Below are positions 51,601 to 60,119 of a DNA stretch of 64,000 nucleotides, in pieces. The stretch covers positions 18,083 through 82,082 of the forward strand of contig NZ_WPNZ01000011.1 in NCBI RefSeq assembly GCF_009755605.1, in the 5' to 3' direction. The notes under the pieces are model-generated. The model saw nothing but the letters and a program-made list of their open reading frames with translations. It did not search any database and was not told the origin of the DNA. The stretch's first letter is position 1. The number at the start of each line of letters is the position of its first letter. This DNA is from Streptomyces typhae (GTDB taxonomy: Bacteria; Actinomycetota; Actinomycetes; Streptomycetales; Streptomycetaceae). The position numbers and the translations under genes were made by a program.

Positions 51601-52621
51601 GCGCGGTGGGCAGGACCACGCGGTCGGGCCCCGCCTCGCCCGCGCCCGCGGCCGCGTCCCGGACGCGGCCGTGCCCGCGGAGCAGCATCGCCGCCATCAG
51701 CCGCCCCATGCCCTCGATCTCCTGCCGTACCGTCGTCAGGGACGGCTCCGCCTGCTCCGCGACGGGCAGCATGTCGTCGAAGCCGACGACCGCCACGTCC
51801 TGCGGCACCCGCCGCCCCGCTTCGCGCAGCACGCGCAGGGCCCCGGACGCCGACACGTCGTTGGCGGCGAACACGGCGTCGACGTCGGGGCGGCGGTCGA
51901 GGAGCAGGCGCATGGCGCGCTCGCCCCCGGCCAGGGTGAAGTCGCCCTCGGCGACCAGTTCGGGTCCCGCGTCCGGCACCAGGTCCCGGTACCCGTCGAG
52001 GCGGTCGACGGCGGACGTCTGGTCGAGCGGCCCCGTGATGTGGGCGAGGCGTCGGCGGCCGAGTCCGACGAGGTGCCGTACGGCCTGGTGGGCACCGCCG
52101 CGGTTGTCGCAGTCCACGTACCGGACGCTGTCCGCGCCGCCCGCCCAGCCGGGGCGGCCGCCGAACACCGTGGGCACCCCGGCGCCGTGGATGATGCCGG
52201 GCAGCGGATCGTCCAGGTGCAGCGAGAAGACGAGCGCGCCGTCCACATGGCCGCCCGCGAGATAGCGTCCGACCCGCTCGTGGTCGTCCCTGCCCTCCAT
52301 CAGGAGCAGCACGAGCTGCACGTCACGGGCCGTCAGTTCCTTGCTGATGCCGCGCAGTTGGAGGGCGAAGAAGGGGTCTCCGAAGACCCTGGTCTCGGGC
52401 TCGGCGATGACCACGGCGACGGCGTCGTGGCGCCGGGTGACGAGGCTGCGGGCGGCGCGGTTGGGAACGTAACCGAGTTCCTGCACGGCCCGCCGCACCT
52501 TCGCGGCGAGCGCCTCGCGCACCCCCGCCTCGCCGTTCACCACGCGGGAGACGGTCGCCCGCGACACTCCCGCCCGCGCGGCCACGGCCTCCAGCGTGGG
52601 ACGCGATGCTGCCTCGGGCAC
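51578..52621 (-). CDS. LacI-family transcriptional regulator
   Basis: A 347-residue repressor with an N-terminal LacI helix-turn-helix (about 8-55; TLEAVAARAGVSRATVSRVV with the VREALAAKVRRAVQELGYVPN hinge region) and a periplasmic-binding-like sensor (about 65-340; ends with FDDMLPVAEQAEPSLTTVRQ). It likely senses a sugar and may control the GH64 gene through the palindrome at 48013-48028. GTG 52621 is preferred over GTG 52651 because GAGGAG lies 6 nt upstream. A TATCCT -10 lies at 52652-52657. The final codons belong to a 29-bp repeat array. Confidence 0.92.
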   Translation of the reverse strand: MPEAASRPTLEAVAARAGVSRATVSRVVNGEAGVREALAAKVRRAVQELGYVPNRAARSLVTRRHDAVAVVIAEPETRVFGDPFFALQLRGISKELTARDVQLVLLLMEGRDDHERVGRYLAGGHVDGALVFSLHLDDPLPGIIHGAGVPTVFGGRPGWAGGADSVRYVDCDNRGGAHQAVRHLVGLGRRRLAHITGPLDQTSAVDRLDGYRDLVPDAGPELVAEGDFTLAGGERAMRLLLDRRPDVDAVFAANDVSASGALRVLREAGRRVPQDVAVVGFDDMLPVAEQAEPSLTTVRQEIEGMGRLMAAMLLRGHGRVRDAAAGAGEAGPDRVVLPTALVRRESA

Positions 52622-52725
52622 CTCGGGACTCCTCGTCGACGGTTGCCGCACAGGATAGCCCCGGCCCGCGCCGCCCCGGCGTGCTCCCGGGGCGGCCGTG
52701 GGCGGCCCCGCACCCGGACACTCGG

Positions 52726-52737
52726 TACCTTTGCCTC
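52726..52737 (+). promoter_or_regulatory. -10 element placed for a leaderless transcript
   Basis: TACCTT (52726-52731) ends 6 nt before ATG 52738, which has no ribosome site. Confidence 0.5.
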
Positions 52738-53802
52738 ATGCATGGTGAGTACAAGGTCCCCGGCGGCAAGCTCGTGGTCGTCGATCTGGACGTCGAGAAC
52801 GCGACCCTGAAGAACGTCCGTGTGTCGGGCGACTTCTTCCTGGAACCCGACGAGGCCCTCCTCGCCATCGACCACGCCCTCGAAGGTGCCCCCGCCGACA
52901 CGGACACGGCAGGCCTGACCTCCCGGATCGACGCCGCCCTGCCTGAGTCGGCCGTCCTGTTCGGCCTGACGACGGAGAGCGTGGCCGTCGCGGTGCGCCG
53001 CGCCCTGGCGCAGGCCGGCGACTGGAGCGACTACGACTGGCAGCTCATCCATGACGCGCCGCAGTCCCCGGCGCTGCACATGGCCCTGGACGAGGTGATC
53101 ACCGCCGAGGTCGCGGCCGGGCGGCGCCCGCCGACGCTGCGTGTGTGGGAGTGGGACGCCCCCGCCGTGATCATCGGCAGCTTCCAGTCGCTGCGCAACG
53201 AGGTGGACGCCGAGGGCGTCGCCCGGCACGGCGTCACGGTCGTGCGGCGCATCTCCGGCGGCGGCGCCATGTTCGCCGAGCCGCGCAGCACCATCACCTA
53301 CTCCCTGGCCGTGCCGGAGTCGCTCGTCTCCGGCCTGTCCTTCGCCGACAGCTACGCCTATCTGGACGACTGGGTCCTCGAAGCGCTCGGCGACATGGGC
53401 ATCAAGGCCTGGTACCAGCCCCTGAACGACATCGCCACCGAGGTCGGCAAGGTCGCGGGGGCCGCGCAGAAGCGGATGGTCGGCCCGGACGGCGGTCCCG
53501 GCGCGGTCCTGCACCACGTGACGATGTCGTACGACATCGACGCCGACAAGATGCTGGAGGTGCTCCGCATCGGCAAGGAGAAGCTGTCCGACAAGGGCAC
53601 CAAGAGTGCCAAGAAGCGCGTCGACCCGCTGCGCCGCCAGACCGGTCTGCCGCGCGAGACGGTCATCGAGCGGATGATCGACTCCTTCCGCTCCCGCTAC
53701 GGCCTCGCCTCCGGCGGGGTCACCGCCGCGGAGCTGGCGCGCGCGGAGGAGTTGGTCCGAACGAAGTTCGGCGCGCCGGAGTGGACGGCACGGGTGCCGT
53801 AG
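52738..53802 (+). CDS. Lipoate-protein-ligase-like protein with swapped domain order
   Basis: A 354-residue protein. The first about 95 residues (HGEYKVPGGKLVVVDL, NVRVSGDFFLEPDE) match the small accessory domain that lies at the C-terminus of E. coli LplA or is a separate LplB in some archaea. The remainder is the biotin/lipoate-ligase catalytic domain (RRISGGGAMFAEPRSTITYSL; substrate Lys region GAAQKRM). It probably attaches lipoate to E2 or GcvH proteins. The start looks leaderless. Confidence 0.85.
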   Translation: MHGEYKVPGGKLVVVDLDVENATLKNVRVSGDFFLEPDEALLAIDHALEGAPADTDTAGLTSRIDAALPESAVLFGLTTESVAVAVRRALAQAGDWSDYDWQLIHDAPQSPALHMALDEVITAEVAAGRRPPTLRVWEWDAPAVIIGSFQSLRNEVDAEGVARHGVTVVRRISGGGAMFAEPRSTITYSLAVPESLVSGLSFADSYAYLDDWVLEALGDMGIKAWYQPLNDIATEVGKVAGAAQKRMVGPDGGPGAVLHHVTMSYDIDADKMLEVLRIGKEKLSDKGTKSAKKRVDPLRRQTGLPRETVIERMIDSFRSRYGLASGGVTAAELARAEELVRTKFGAPEWTARVP

Positions 53803-53814
53803 CCCCGCCGCACC

Positions 53815-53935
53815 GCCAGACCGGCCTCGACGAGGGGCACTCGCAGCCTCCCGGCGTGCCGGGCCCACCGGGTCACCCCGCGTACCGGGCCCACCCGGTC
53901 AGGGGCGCTCGCACCCTCCCGGGACGGCCGGACCC
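53815..53935. repeat. Duplicated intergenic segment
   Basis: Two imperfect copies of a segment with GGGGCRCTCGCACCCTCCC and CCGGGCCCACCCGGTCA lie between the lipoate-ligase-like gene and the laccase gene. No gene is present. Confidence 0.5.
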
Positions 53936-53938
53936 CGG

Positions 53939-55042
53939 TCAGTGGTGCTCATGGCCCGAGCCCCCGTCGGCCGGTTCCGCCTCCGGCGGCTTCGCGGACT
54001 TCCCGCCGCCCTCACCGGCGGACTTCTCACCGGCCTCACCGGCGGACTTGTTCTCCGCCCCGCCGGCGGAGCTCTCCGCGCCCGCGTGCGGATGATGCGG
54101 CTCGTAGTCGGGAATGGTCCCGTCCGGCTTCTTCACCAGGAACAGGCCCACCATCCCCATGTCGGAGTGGCTCTGTACGTGGCAGTGGTACATCCACGCC
54201 CCCGCGCCGACGCCCTCGCCCGCGATCACCTGGAAGCCGAAGGAGTCCCCCGGCCCGGTGATCTTGTCGTCGAGGATCTGGCTCGGGTCGTCGGGCCCGG
54301 TCAGCAGGCCGGTGCGGTTGTCGGCCCAGCGGTGACCGTGGATGTGGAACGTGTGGTAGTACTCGCCGTGCGTGATCGACACGAACTCGACCCGGTCGCC
54401 GACCGTGGCCTCGAAGTCCGGGCCCGAGTGCGCGGGCCTGTTGTTGATGAGCATGTCGTTGAAGACGACGACGCAGGTCTGGTCGGGCAGGATGTCGCCC
54501 TCACGGCGCACGATCACCGCGCCGTAGAGGCCCTTGCGGACGCCGACCGTGCCGTGGTCGGTGCCCACGACGTGGTCGTGGTAGTGCCAGTACCCCGCGG
54601 TGCCGGGCCGCCAGGTGCCGTCCTTGCGGCGGCCCGGGGCGTGGGTGCGCCAGGTGTAGGTGCGCTTGCCGCCGGGCGCCACCTGGGACCTGGTGTGCTT
54701 CGTGCCGTCGCTGGAGATCTCGTAGTCCATGCCGTGCACGTGCAGGCTGACGTCGGCGTCGGTGGTGTTCTCGAACTCGACGTGCAGGGTGTCCCCTTCG
54801 TTGAGTTCGAGCAGCGGCCCGGGGACGGTGGCCTTCCCCTTCTCCAGGCCGTAGCCGAGCTGCCCGCCGGGAAGCTTCTCGGCGTACATCTTGATGCGCC
54901 GCACCTCACCGCCCGCGGGCGCCGTCCGTGGCGGCTTCTCGGCGGGAACAGCGTCCGGCGCCATGGCCGACAACGATGTCACCCCAGCTGCCGCCGCCGC
55001 GCCGCCGACCAGCATCCGCCGGTTGAAGCTCCGTCTGTCCAT
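53939..55042 (-). CDS. Two-domain small laccase (multicopper oxidase)
   Basis: A 367-residue Tat-exported laccase of the trimeric two-domain type (SLAC). It oxidises phenols or electron donors and reduces O2 to water. The signal has RRSFNRRM; copper ligands are all present: H101/H103, H155/H157, H230, H233, H235, and H286-C287-H288..H292..M297 (YHCHVQSHSDMGM). These positions agree with S. coelicolor SLAC within one residue. A C-terminal tail of about 60 residues, with Gly/Glu/Lys repeats and a His-rich end, is longer than I expect. ATG 55042 has GGGGAG at about 8 nt. Confidence 0.95.
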   Translation of the reverse strand: MDRRSFNRRMLVGGAAAAAGVTSLSAMAPDAVPAEKPPRTAPAGGEVRRIKMYAEKLPGGQLGYGLEKGKATVPGPLLELNEGDTLHVEFENTTDADVSLHVHGMDYEISSDGTKHTRSQVAPGGKRTYTWRTHAPGRRKDGTWRPGTAGYWHYHDHVVGTDHGTVGVRKGLYGAVIVRREGDILPDQTCVVVFNDMLINNRPAHSGPDFEATVGDRVEFVSITHGEYYHTFHIHGHRWADNRTGLLTGPDDPSQILDDKITGPGDSFGFQVIAGEGVGAGAWMYHCHVQSHSDMGMVGLFLVKKPDGTIPDYEPHHPHAGAESSAGGAENKSAGEAGEKSAGEGGGKSAKPPEAEPADGGSGHEHH

Positions 55043-55173
55043 CCTGAACTCCCCACTGGGGTACGGGAACTGACCGTTCGTACGCAATCGGGCGGGACCG
55101 CCCGGGGCGTACGAGGCACCGGATCCGGCCACACGGTAGCGGCCGGGCCCTCGTTTATCCACAGGCAGGACAA

Positions 55174-55185
55174 AGTTCGTACGAA
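55174..55185. promoter_or_regulatory. TTCGTACGAA palindrome in the laccase/dehydrogenase promoter
   Basis: TTCGTACGAA (55175-55184) is a perfect palindrome in the 244-bp divergent promoter region; TTCGTACG recurs at 55077-55084. A shared operator is possible. Confidence 0.4.
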
Positions 55186-55286
55186 GTGCGGTCATACCTA
55201 TTGGCGGGCCGCGAAAAGAGGTCTAGCTTCAGCGGCGCTGTTGCTGTGACCGCTGTTGCCGTGACCGACGAGGGGTGGGTGTACTC

Positions 55287-57824
55287 ATGCGGCTCACACC
55301 GCTTCAACGACCCGTTGCATCCGGCGGGTTGGGCAGATCCAGACAGAGAGCCGGGCGGCGCGCCTGGGCCGCGGCCCTGCTCTCCGGCGCCGTCGTCACC
55401 GGCGTCCTGACGGGTCCGGGAGCCTCCGCACGCCCCTTCCCCGGACCACCGTCCGACGACTTCAAGACAACGATGTCGCGCGCTCTTCCGGCTCCGCCGG
55501 GGAGCGCGAACGTGCGGGTGCTCGTGTTCTACGGCTCGGCCGCGGACGGCGACGAGTCGCCGGTCGTGGACGCCGCCATCGCGGCCGTCGAGAAGATCGG
55601 CAGGTCCGGGCCGGCCGAGCAGCGCTTCACGGTGGCGGCCACCGACGACCCGGCGGTGTTCACCGACGCCAAGAAGCTCGGCAGGTTCAACGCCGTCACC
55701 TTCGTGACCGGTGGCGGCGACGTCCTGGACGCCGAGCAGGAGCTGGGCCTCGAGGCCTATATGGAGGCCGGGGGCGGCTTCCTCGGCCTGCACGACGCGG
55801 CCCGCGCGGAACCGTACTCCTCGTGGTTCACCGGTCTGATCGGCGCCCGCCCCAGGGACCCGGGTCCGACGGCGGTCCAGCGCGCCACCGTCGAGGTCGG
55901 CGACCGGCAGAGTCCCGCCACCAAGGACCTCCCCCTGGAGTGGAAGCGCCCCGACAAGTGGCTGAACTGGGAGAAGAATCCGTCGGGTGACGTGCACACC
56001 GTGGCCCGGGTGCGCGAGGCGACATACAAGCCGGGCGAGGGCGCGAACGGCTGGGACCACCCGGTGTCCTGGTGCCGCGACTACGACGGCGGCCGGTCCT
56101 TCTACACCGGCATGGGCGGCACGGCGGACGCCTACGACGAGACCGACTTCCGCGGCCATCTGCGCGGTGCCCTGCTGTGGACGACGCGGCTCGCCCGCGC
56201 CGACTGCAAGGCCACCATCAACGCCAACTACACGGCGGAGCGCCTGACCCAGCCCAACAAGCCGGGCCAGAACGACCAGATCGGCGAGCCGCACGGCCTG
56301 GTCACGGCGCCCGACGGCCGGGTCTTCCACATCGGCCGCGGCGGCGCCGACTCCTCCCAGCCCGTCGTCACCGACTGGAACAACCCCGACGTCGGCAAGG
56401 GCAGGGGCGAGATCCACGTCTACGACCCGAAGACCAAGAAGTCGACGCTCGCCGGGGCACTCACCGTCTTCGGCAACAAGGGCGGCGGCGGTGAGCTGAT
56501 CAAGGTCGAGGAGGGCCTGCTCGGCATCGAGCTCGATCCGGGGTTCGAGCAGAACGGCTGGGTGTATCTCCACTACACGCCGCACGCGCGCATCAACCGC
56601 GACACGCACATGGCCGAGCGCCATGTCTCCCGGTTCACCTTCGACCAGGCCACGAACAAGCTGGTGATGGACAGCGAGAAGGTGCTGCTCAAGTGGCCGG
56701 TGCAGATTCACAGCTGCTGCCACTCCGGCGGCGGGATGTCCTGGGACTCCAAGGGCAACCTGTACATCGCCACGGGTGACAACAACTCGTCCGGGTTCAG
56801 CGACGGCTACTCCGGCAACAACCCCCAACCCCACTTCAAGGGCGTGTCCTTCGCCGACGCCCGCCGCACCGCGGGCAACACCAACAACCTCAACGGCAAG
56901 ATCCTGCGCATCCACCCGGAGCCCGACGGCACGTACACGCTGCCCGAAGGCAACCTCTTCACCGGCGAGGAGCAGGACGAGGGCGGCGGCAAGACACGCG
57001 GCGAGATCTATGTGATGGGTGTGCGCAACCCGGCGCGCATCTTCGTCGACAAGAAGACCGACACCCTGTACGCGGGCTGGGTCGGCCCGGACGCCGGACA
57101 GGCGTCGACGACCTGGGGCCCGGCGAAGTACGACACCTTCGCGGCGATCACCCACGCCTCCAACCGCGGCTGGCCGTACTGCATGGGCAACAACCAGCCC
57201 TACCGCGACCGCAATCTCCCCGATCCGAGCAAGCCGCTCGGCTGGTACGACTGCGAGAACCTGCGCAACGAGTCGCCCCACAACGACGGCCTGGTGAAGA
57301 TCCCGCCGGCCGAGCCCAACACCATCTGGTACTCGCCGCAGGGCGGCGGCGTCGACTACCCGCGGGACGCGAACGGCGTCCCCAGCTACAAGCCCGAGGA
57401 GGCCAAGCAGCTCCTGCCGTGGCTCAAGGGCGGCGGCCAGGCGACGATGAACGGCCCGGTCTACCGCTACGACGCGGCGAGCACGTCCGCCGGCAAGTGG
57501 CCCTCGTACTGGGACGGCAAGTGGTTCGTCGGTGACTTCTACGACGGCGACCAGCCCCGGCACGCGGTGCTCACCGACCCGAAGACGGTCGGCAAGGGCG
57601 GTCCGCCGGTGCACGCCGAGTCCCTCCGCAAGATCGTTCCGGTGGGCGACGACCACATCAAGAACCTCATGGACTGGAAGTTCGCGCCGGACGGCTCGCT
57701 GTACGTCCTCGACTACGGGCGCGGCTTCTTCACCTCGGACGCCAAGTCGGCGCTGTGGCGCGTGACGTACAAGGGCGGGGCCGCGACCCCGGCCGCGGGC
57801 GACCTGGCCAGGAAGGCGCAGTGA
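55287..57824 (+). CDS. Secreted ThuA / PQQ-type sugar dehydrogenase
   Basis: An 845-residue exported protein. A signal peptide (Ala/Leu-rich, about 26-48) precedes a ThuA-like domain (about 72-310; VRVLVFYGSAADGDESP, GGGFLGLHDAARAEPYSSW, HPVSWCRDYDGGRSFYTGMG). From about 330 to 835 is a glucose/sorbosone-dehydrogenase beta-propeller (EGLLGIELDPGFEQNGWVYLHY, GVRNPARIFVD), a family that uses PQQ to oxidise sugars. ThuA proteins act on 3-keto-sugars. ATG 55287 has GAGGGG upstream. The stop shares one base with the next gene's start, so they form an operon. Confidence 0.85.
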   Translation: MRLTPLQRPVASGGLGRSRQRAGRRAWAAALLSGAVVTGVLTGPGASARPFPGPPSDDFKTTMSRALPAPPGSANVRVLVFYGSAADGDESPVVDAAIAAVEKIGRSGPAEQRFTVAATDDPAVFTDAKKLGRFNAVTFVTGGGDVLDAEQELGLEAYMEAGGGFLGLHDAARAEPYSSWFTGLIGARPRDPGPTAVQRATVEVGDRQSPATKDLPLEWKRPDKWLNWEKNPSGDVHTVARVREATYKPGEGANGWDHPVSWCRDYDGGRSFYTGMGGTADAYDETDFRGHLRGALLWTTRLARADCKATINANYTAERLTQPNKPGQNDQIGEPHGLVTAPDGRVFHIGRGGADSSQPVVTDWNNPDVGKGRGEIHVYDPKTKKSTLAGALTVFGNKGGGGELIKVEEGLLGIELDPGFEQNGWVYLHYTPHARINRDTHMAERHVSRFTFDQATNKLVMDSEKVLLKWPVQIHSCCHSGGGMSWDSKGNLYIATGDNNSSGFSDGYSGNNPQPHFKGVSFADARRTAGNTNNLNGKILRIHPEPDGTYTLPEGNLFTGEEQDEGGGKTRGEIYVMGVRNPARIFVDKKTDTLYAGWVGPDAGQASTTWGPAKYDTFAAITHASNRGWPYCMGNNQPYRDRNLPDPSKPLGWYDCENLRNESPHNDGLVKIPPAEPNTIWYSPQGGGVDYPRDANGVPSYKPEEAKQLLPWLKGGGQATMNGPVYRYDAASTSAGKWPSYWDGKWFVGDFYDGDQPRHAVLTDPKTVGKGGPPVHAESLRKIVPVGDDHIKNLMDWKFAPDGSLYVLDYGRGFFTSDAKSALWRVTYKGGAATPAAGDLARKAQ

Positions 57825-60049
57825 TGAGACCCATGCGACCGATGAGACCCGCTCCCCCGCGGGCACGCCCGCGAGGACTGTGGCCCGCGCTGCTCGCGGC
57901 GCTGGCCCTGGTGCTCGGCCTGACCTCGGCGGCCACGGCCCGGCCCGACGGCCCGAGGACCGCGCGGCAGACCCTGACGTGGACGGCCGACAACGACATC
58001 GCCAAGTACAGGTCCGCGCCGACGACGGCGGTCGCGGGCAGCACGACGATCGTCTTCGAGAACAGCGAGGCGACCGGCAACACCACCGGCATGCCGCACA
58101 CGCTGACGTTCGACGTCTCCGACCCCGAGTACAACAACGACGTCCCGCTGAACATCCTCGCCAACCCGGCCGACGACAAGGGCGGCAAGCACACGGCCGA
58201 GGTGACCCTTTCCCCGGGCCGCTACCGCTACTACTGCACCATTCCCGGCCACGGCTCGATGCAGGGCGTCCTGGTCGTGACCGAGGGCGGCGGCGAGGAC
58301 ACCACGGCCCCCGAGGCGAAGGCGGACGTCGAGGGCGCGACCAACTCCGGGGGCGCGTACGTCGGTTCGGCGAAGGTCTCCGTCACGGCGACCGACCAGG
58401 GCTCGGGCGTGGACAGAATTGAGTACGCGGTCGGAACGGACGGCGCGTGGCAGCCGTACACCGCGCCCGTGGTCGTCGACACCGTCGGCACGCACAGGAT
58501 CCGCTACCGCGCCACCGACAAGGCGGGCAACGTGGCGGCGGAGAAGGCCGTCGACTTCGAGGTCGTGGCGCCGCCGACGGACGACCGCACGCCGCCGGAG
58601 ACGTCGGCGACGGTCACCGGCGAGCAGAACGGCTCGGGCCAGTACCTGGGCATGGCGACGGTCACGGTGTCGGCGTCCGACGCGGGCTCCGGCCTGAACA
58701 AGGTCGAGTACGCGCTCGGCGACGGCGCGTGGACGGCGTACACCGCGCCCGTCATGGTGCACGCCGTGGGCGCCCACAAGGTGCGCTACCGGGCCACCGA
58801 CAAGGCGGGCAACGCGGCGGCCGAGAAGACGGTCGAGTTCACCGTGGTGGACCCGCCCGTCGAGGACAGGACGCCGCCCGAGACGTCGGCGAAGGTCGAG
58901 GGCGACAAGAACGCGGACGGCGCCTACATCGGCCGCGCCAAGGTCACGGTGTCCGCGACCGACGCGGGCTCGGGCGTCGACAAGGTCGAGTACTCCTTGG
59001 ACGGCGGCCCGTACGTGGCGTACACCGCGCCGGTGGTCGTCGACCGCGTCGGACGGCACACGGTGGCGTACCGGGCGAGCGACAGGGCGGGCAACACCGC
59101 GCCCGCGAAGTCGGTGGCGTTCACGGTCGACGAGGGCGGCGGGGTCCCGGGCCCCGACTGTCCGGAGTACGACGAACGCCTGACCGTCGTCGTCGGCACG
59201 GTCGACACGGGCATCCCGAACCGGGTCACCGACAACCGTTGCCGCATCGGCGAGTTGATCGAGGACGAGAAGGACTGGTCGTCGCACGCGCTGTTCCTCA
59301 AGCACGTGAAGACGGTCACGGACCGCCTGAAGAGGGCGGGCGAGATCGACAAGCGCGAGTACAACAAGATCAACAAGGCGGCGAAGGAGTCGGGCATCGG
59401 CAAGCCGGGCCAGACCGAGGGCTACCGCACCCTCTTCGACGGCACGCGGAAGACCTTCTCCAAGTGGCAGCACGTGGGCGGCGGTTCGTTCGGCCTGAAC
59501 GCGGACGGCACGATGACCTCGGGCACCACGAAGGGCGGCCTCGGCATGCTGTGGTTCCCCGGGCGCAAGTACGGGGACTTCTCGCTGAAGCTCCAGTGGC
59601 GCGACGACGCCCCGTCGGACGGCAACGCCAACTCGGGTGTCTTCGTGCGCTTCCCGCAGGTCCACGGCCACCCGGAGGAGTCACGTCCGGAGTGGGTCGC
59701 CATCAAGTACGGCCACGAGATCCAGGTCCTCGACCGTCCTGACGGCGACATGTACAAGACCGGTTCGGTCTACGGCTTCGACCGCGTCGGGCTCGCGGGC
59801 GCGGGCGTGACCCCCAAGGGCACCTGGAACGACTACGAGATCCGGGTGGTCGACCAGCACTACTCGATCCACCGCAACGGGGTCATGGTCAACGAGTTCG
59901 ACAACACCGGCGGCCGGGTCTTCGAGCCGCCGCGCGGCGACGACCCCGGCACGGACGGCCGCCGCTTCGCGTCCGGGTACGTCGGCCTCCAGGTCCACGG
60001 CACGACGGACGTGGTGTCGTACCGGGACATCCGCATCAAGGAGCTGTAG
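57824..60049 (+). CDS. Secreted cupredoxin / Ig-repeat / DUF1080 protein
   Basis: A 741-residue exported protein. After a signal peptide (about 15-40) comes a plastocyanin-like domain with type-1 copper ligands H92, C138, H143 and M146 (MPHTLTF and YYCTIPGHGSM). Three similar Ig-like repeats follow (about 160-245, 255-340, 350-440; each ends in a TDKAGN or SDRAGN motif). The last about 215 residues are DUF1080, the 3-keto-disaccharide hydrolase family (FDGTRKTFSKWQHVGGGSF, NANSGVFVRF). It overlaps the preceding dehydrogenase stop by one base. Confidence 0.85.
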   Translation: MRPMRPMRPAPPRARPRGLWPALLAALALVLGLTSAATARPDGPRTARQTLTWTADNDIAKYRSAPTTAVAGSTTIVFENSEATGNTTGMPHTLTFDVSDPEYNNDVPLNILANPADDKGGKHTAEVTLSPGRYRYYCTIPGHGSMQGVLVVTEGGGEDTTAPEAKADVEGATNSGGAYVGSAKVSVTATDQGSGVDRIEYAVGTDGAWQPYTAPVVVDTVGTHRIRYRATDKAGNVAAEKAVDFEVVAPPTDDRTPPETSATVTGEQNGSGQYLGMATVTVSASDAGSGLNKVEYALGDGAWTAYTAPVMVHAVGAHKVRYRATDKAGNAAAEKTVEFTVVDPPVEDRTPPETSAKVEGDKNADGAYIGRAKVTVSATDAGSGVDKVEYSLDGGPYVAYTAPVVVDRVGRHTVAYRASDRAGNTAPAKSVAFTVDEGGGVPGPDCPEYDERLTVVVGTVDTGIPNRVTDNRCRIGELIEDEKDWSSHALFLKHVKTVTDRLKRAGEIDKREYNKINKAAKESGIGKPGQTEGYRTLFDGTRKTFSKWQHVGGGSFGLNADGTMTSGTTKGGLGMLWFPGRKYGDFSLKLQWRDDAPSDGNANSGVFVRFPQVHGHPEESRPEWVAIKYGHEIQVLDRPDGDMYKTGSVYGFDRVGLAGAGVTPKGTWNDYEIRVVDQHYSIHRNGVMVNEFDNTGGRVFEPPRGDDPGTDGRRFASGYVGLQVHGTTDVVSYRDIRIKEL

Positions 60050-60119
60050 GCGCCTGTCGTCCGTGGGTGACGGGAGCGGAGCCGTAGGCGCCTGTCGTCC
60101 GGGGTGACGGGAGCGGGTT
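60044..60119 (+). repeat. 38-bp tandem duplication at the end of the DUF1080 gene
   Basis: Two copies of a unit beginning GTAGGCGCCTGTCGTCCG and ending GACGGGAGCGG lie after the gene; the first starts within the gene's stop codon (TAG). No terminator hairpin is obvious in this gap. Confidence 0.75.
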
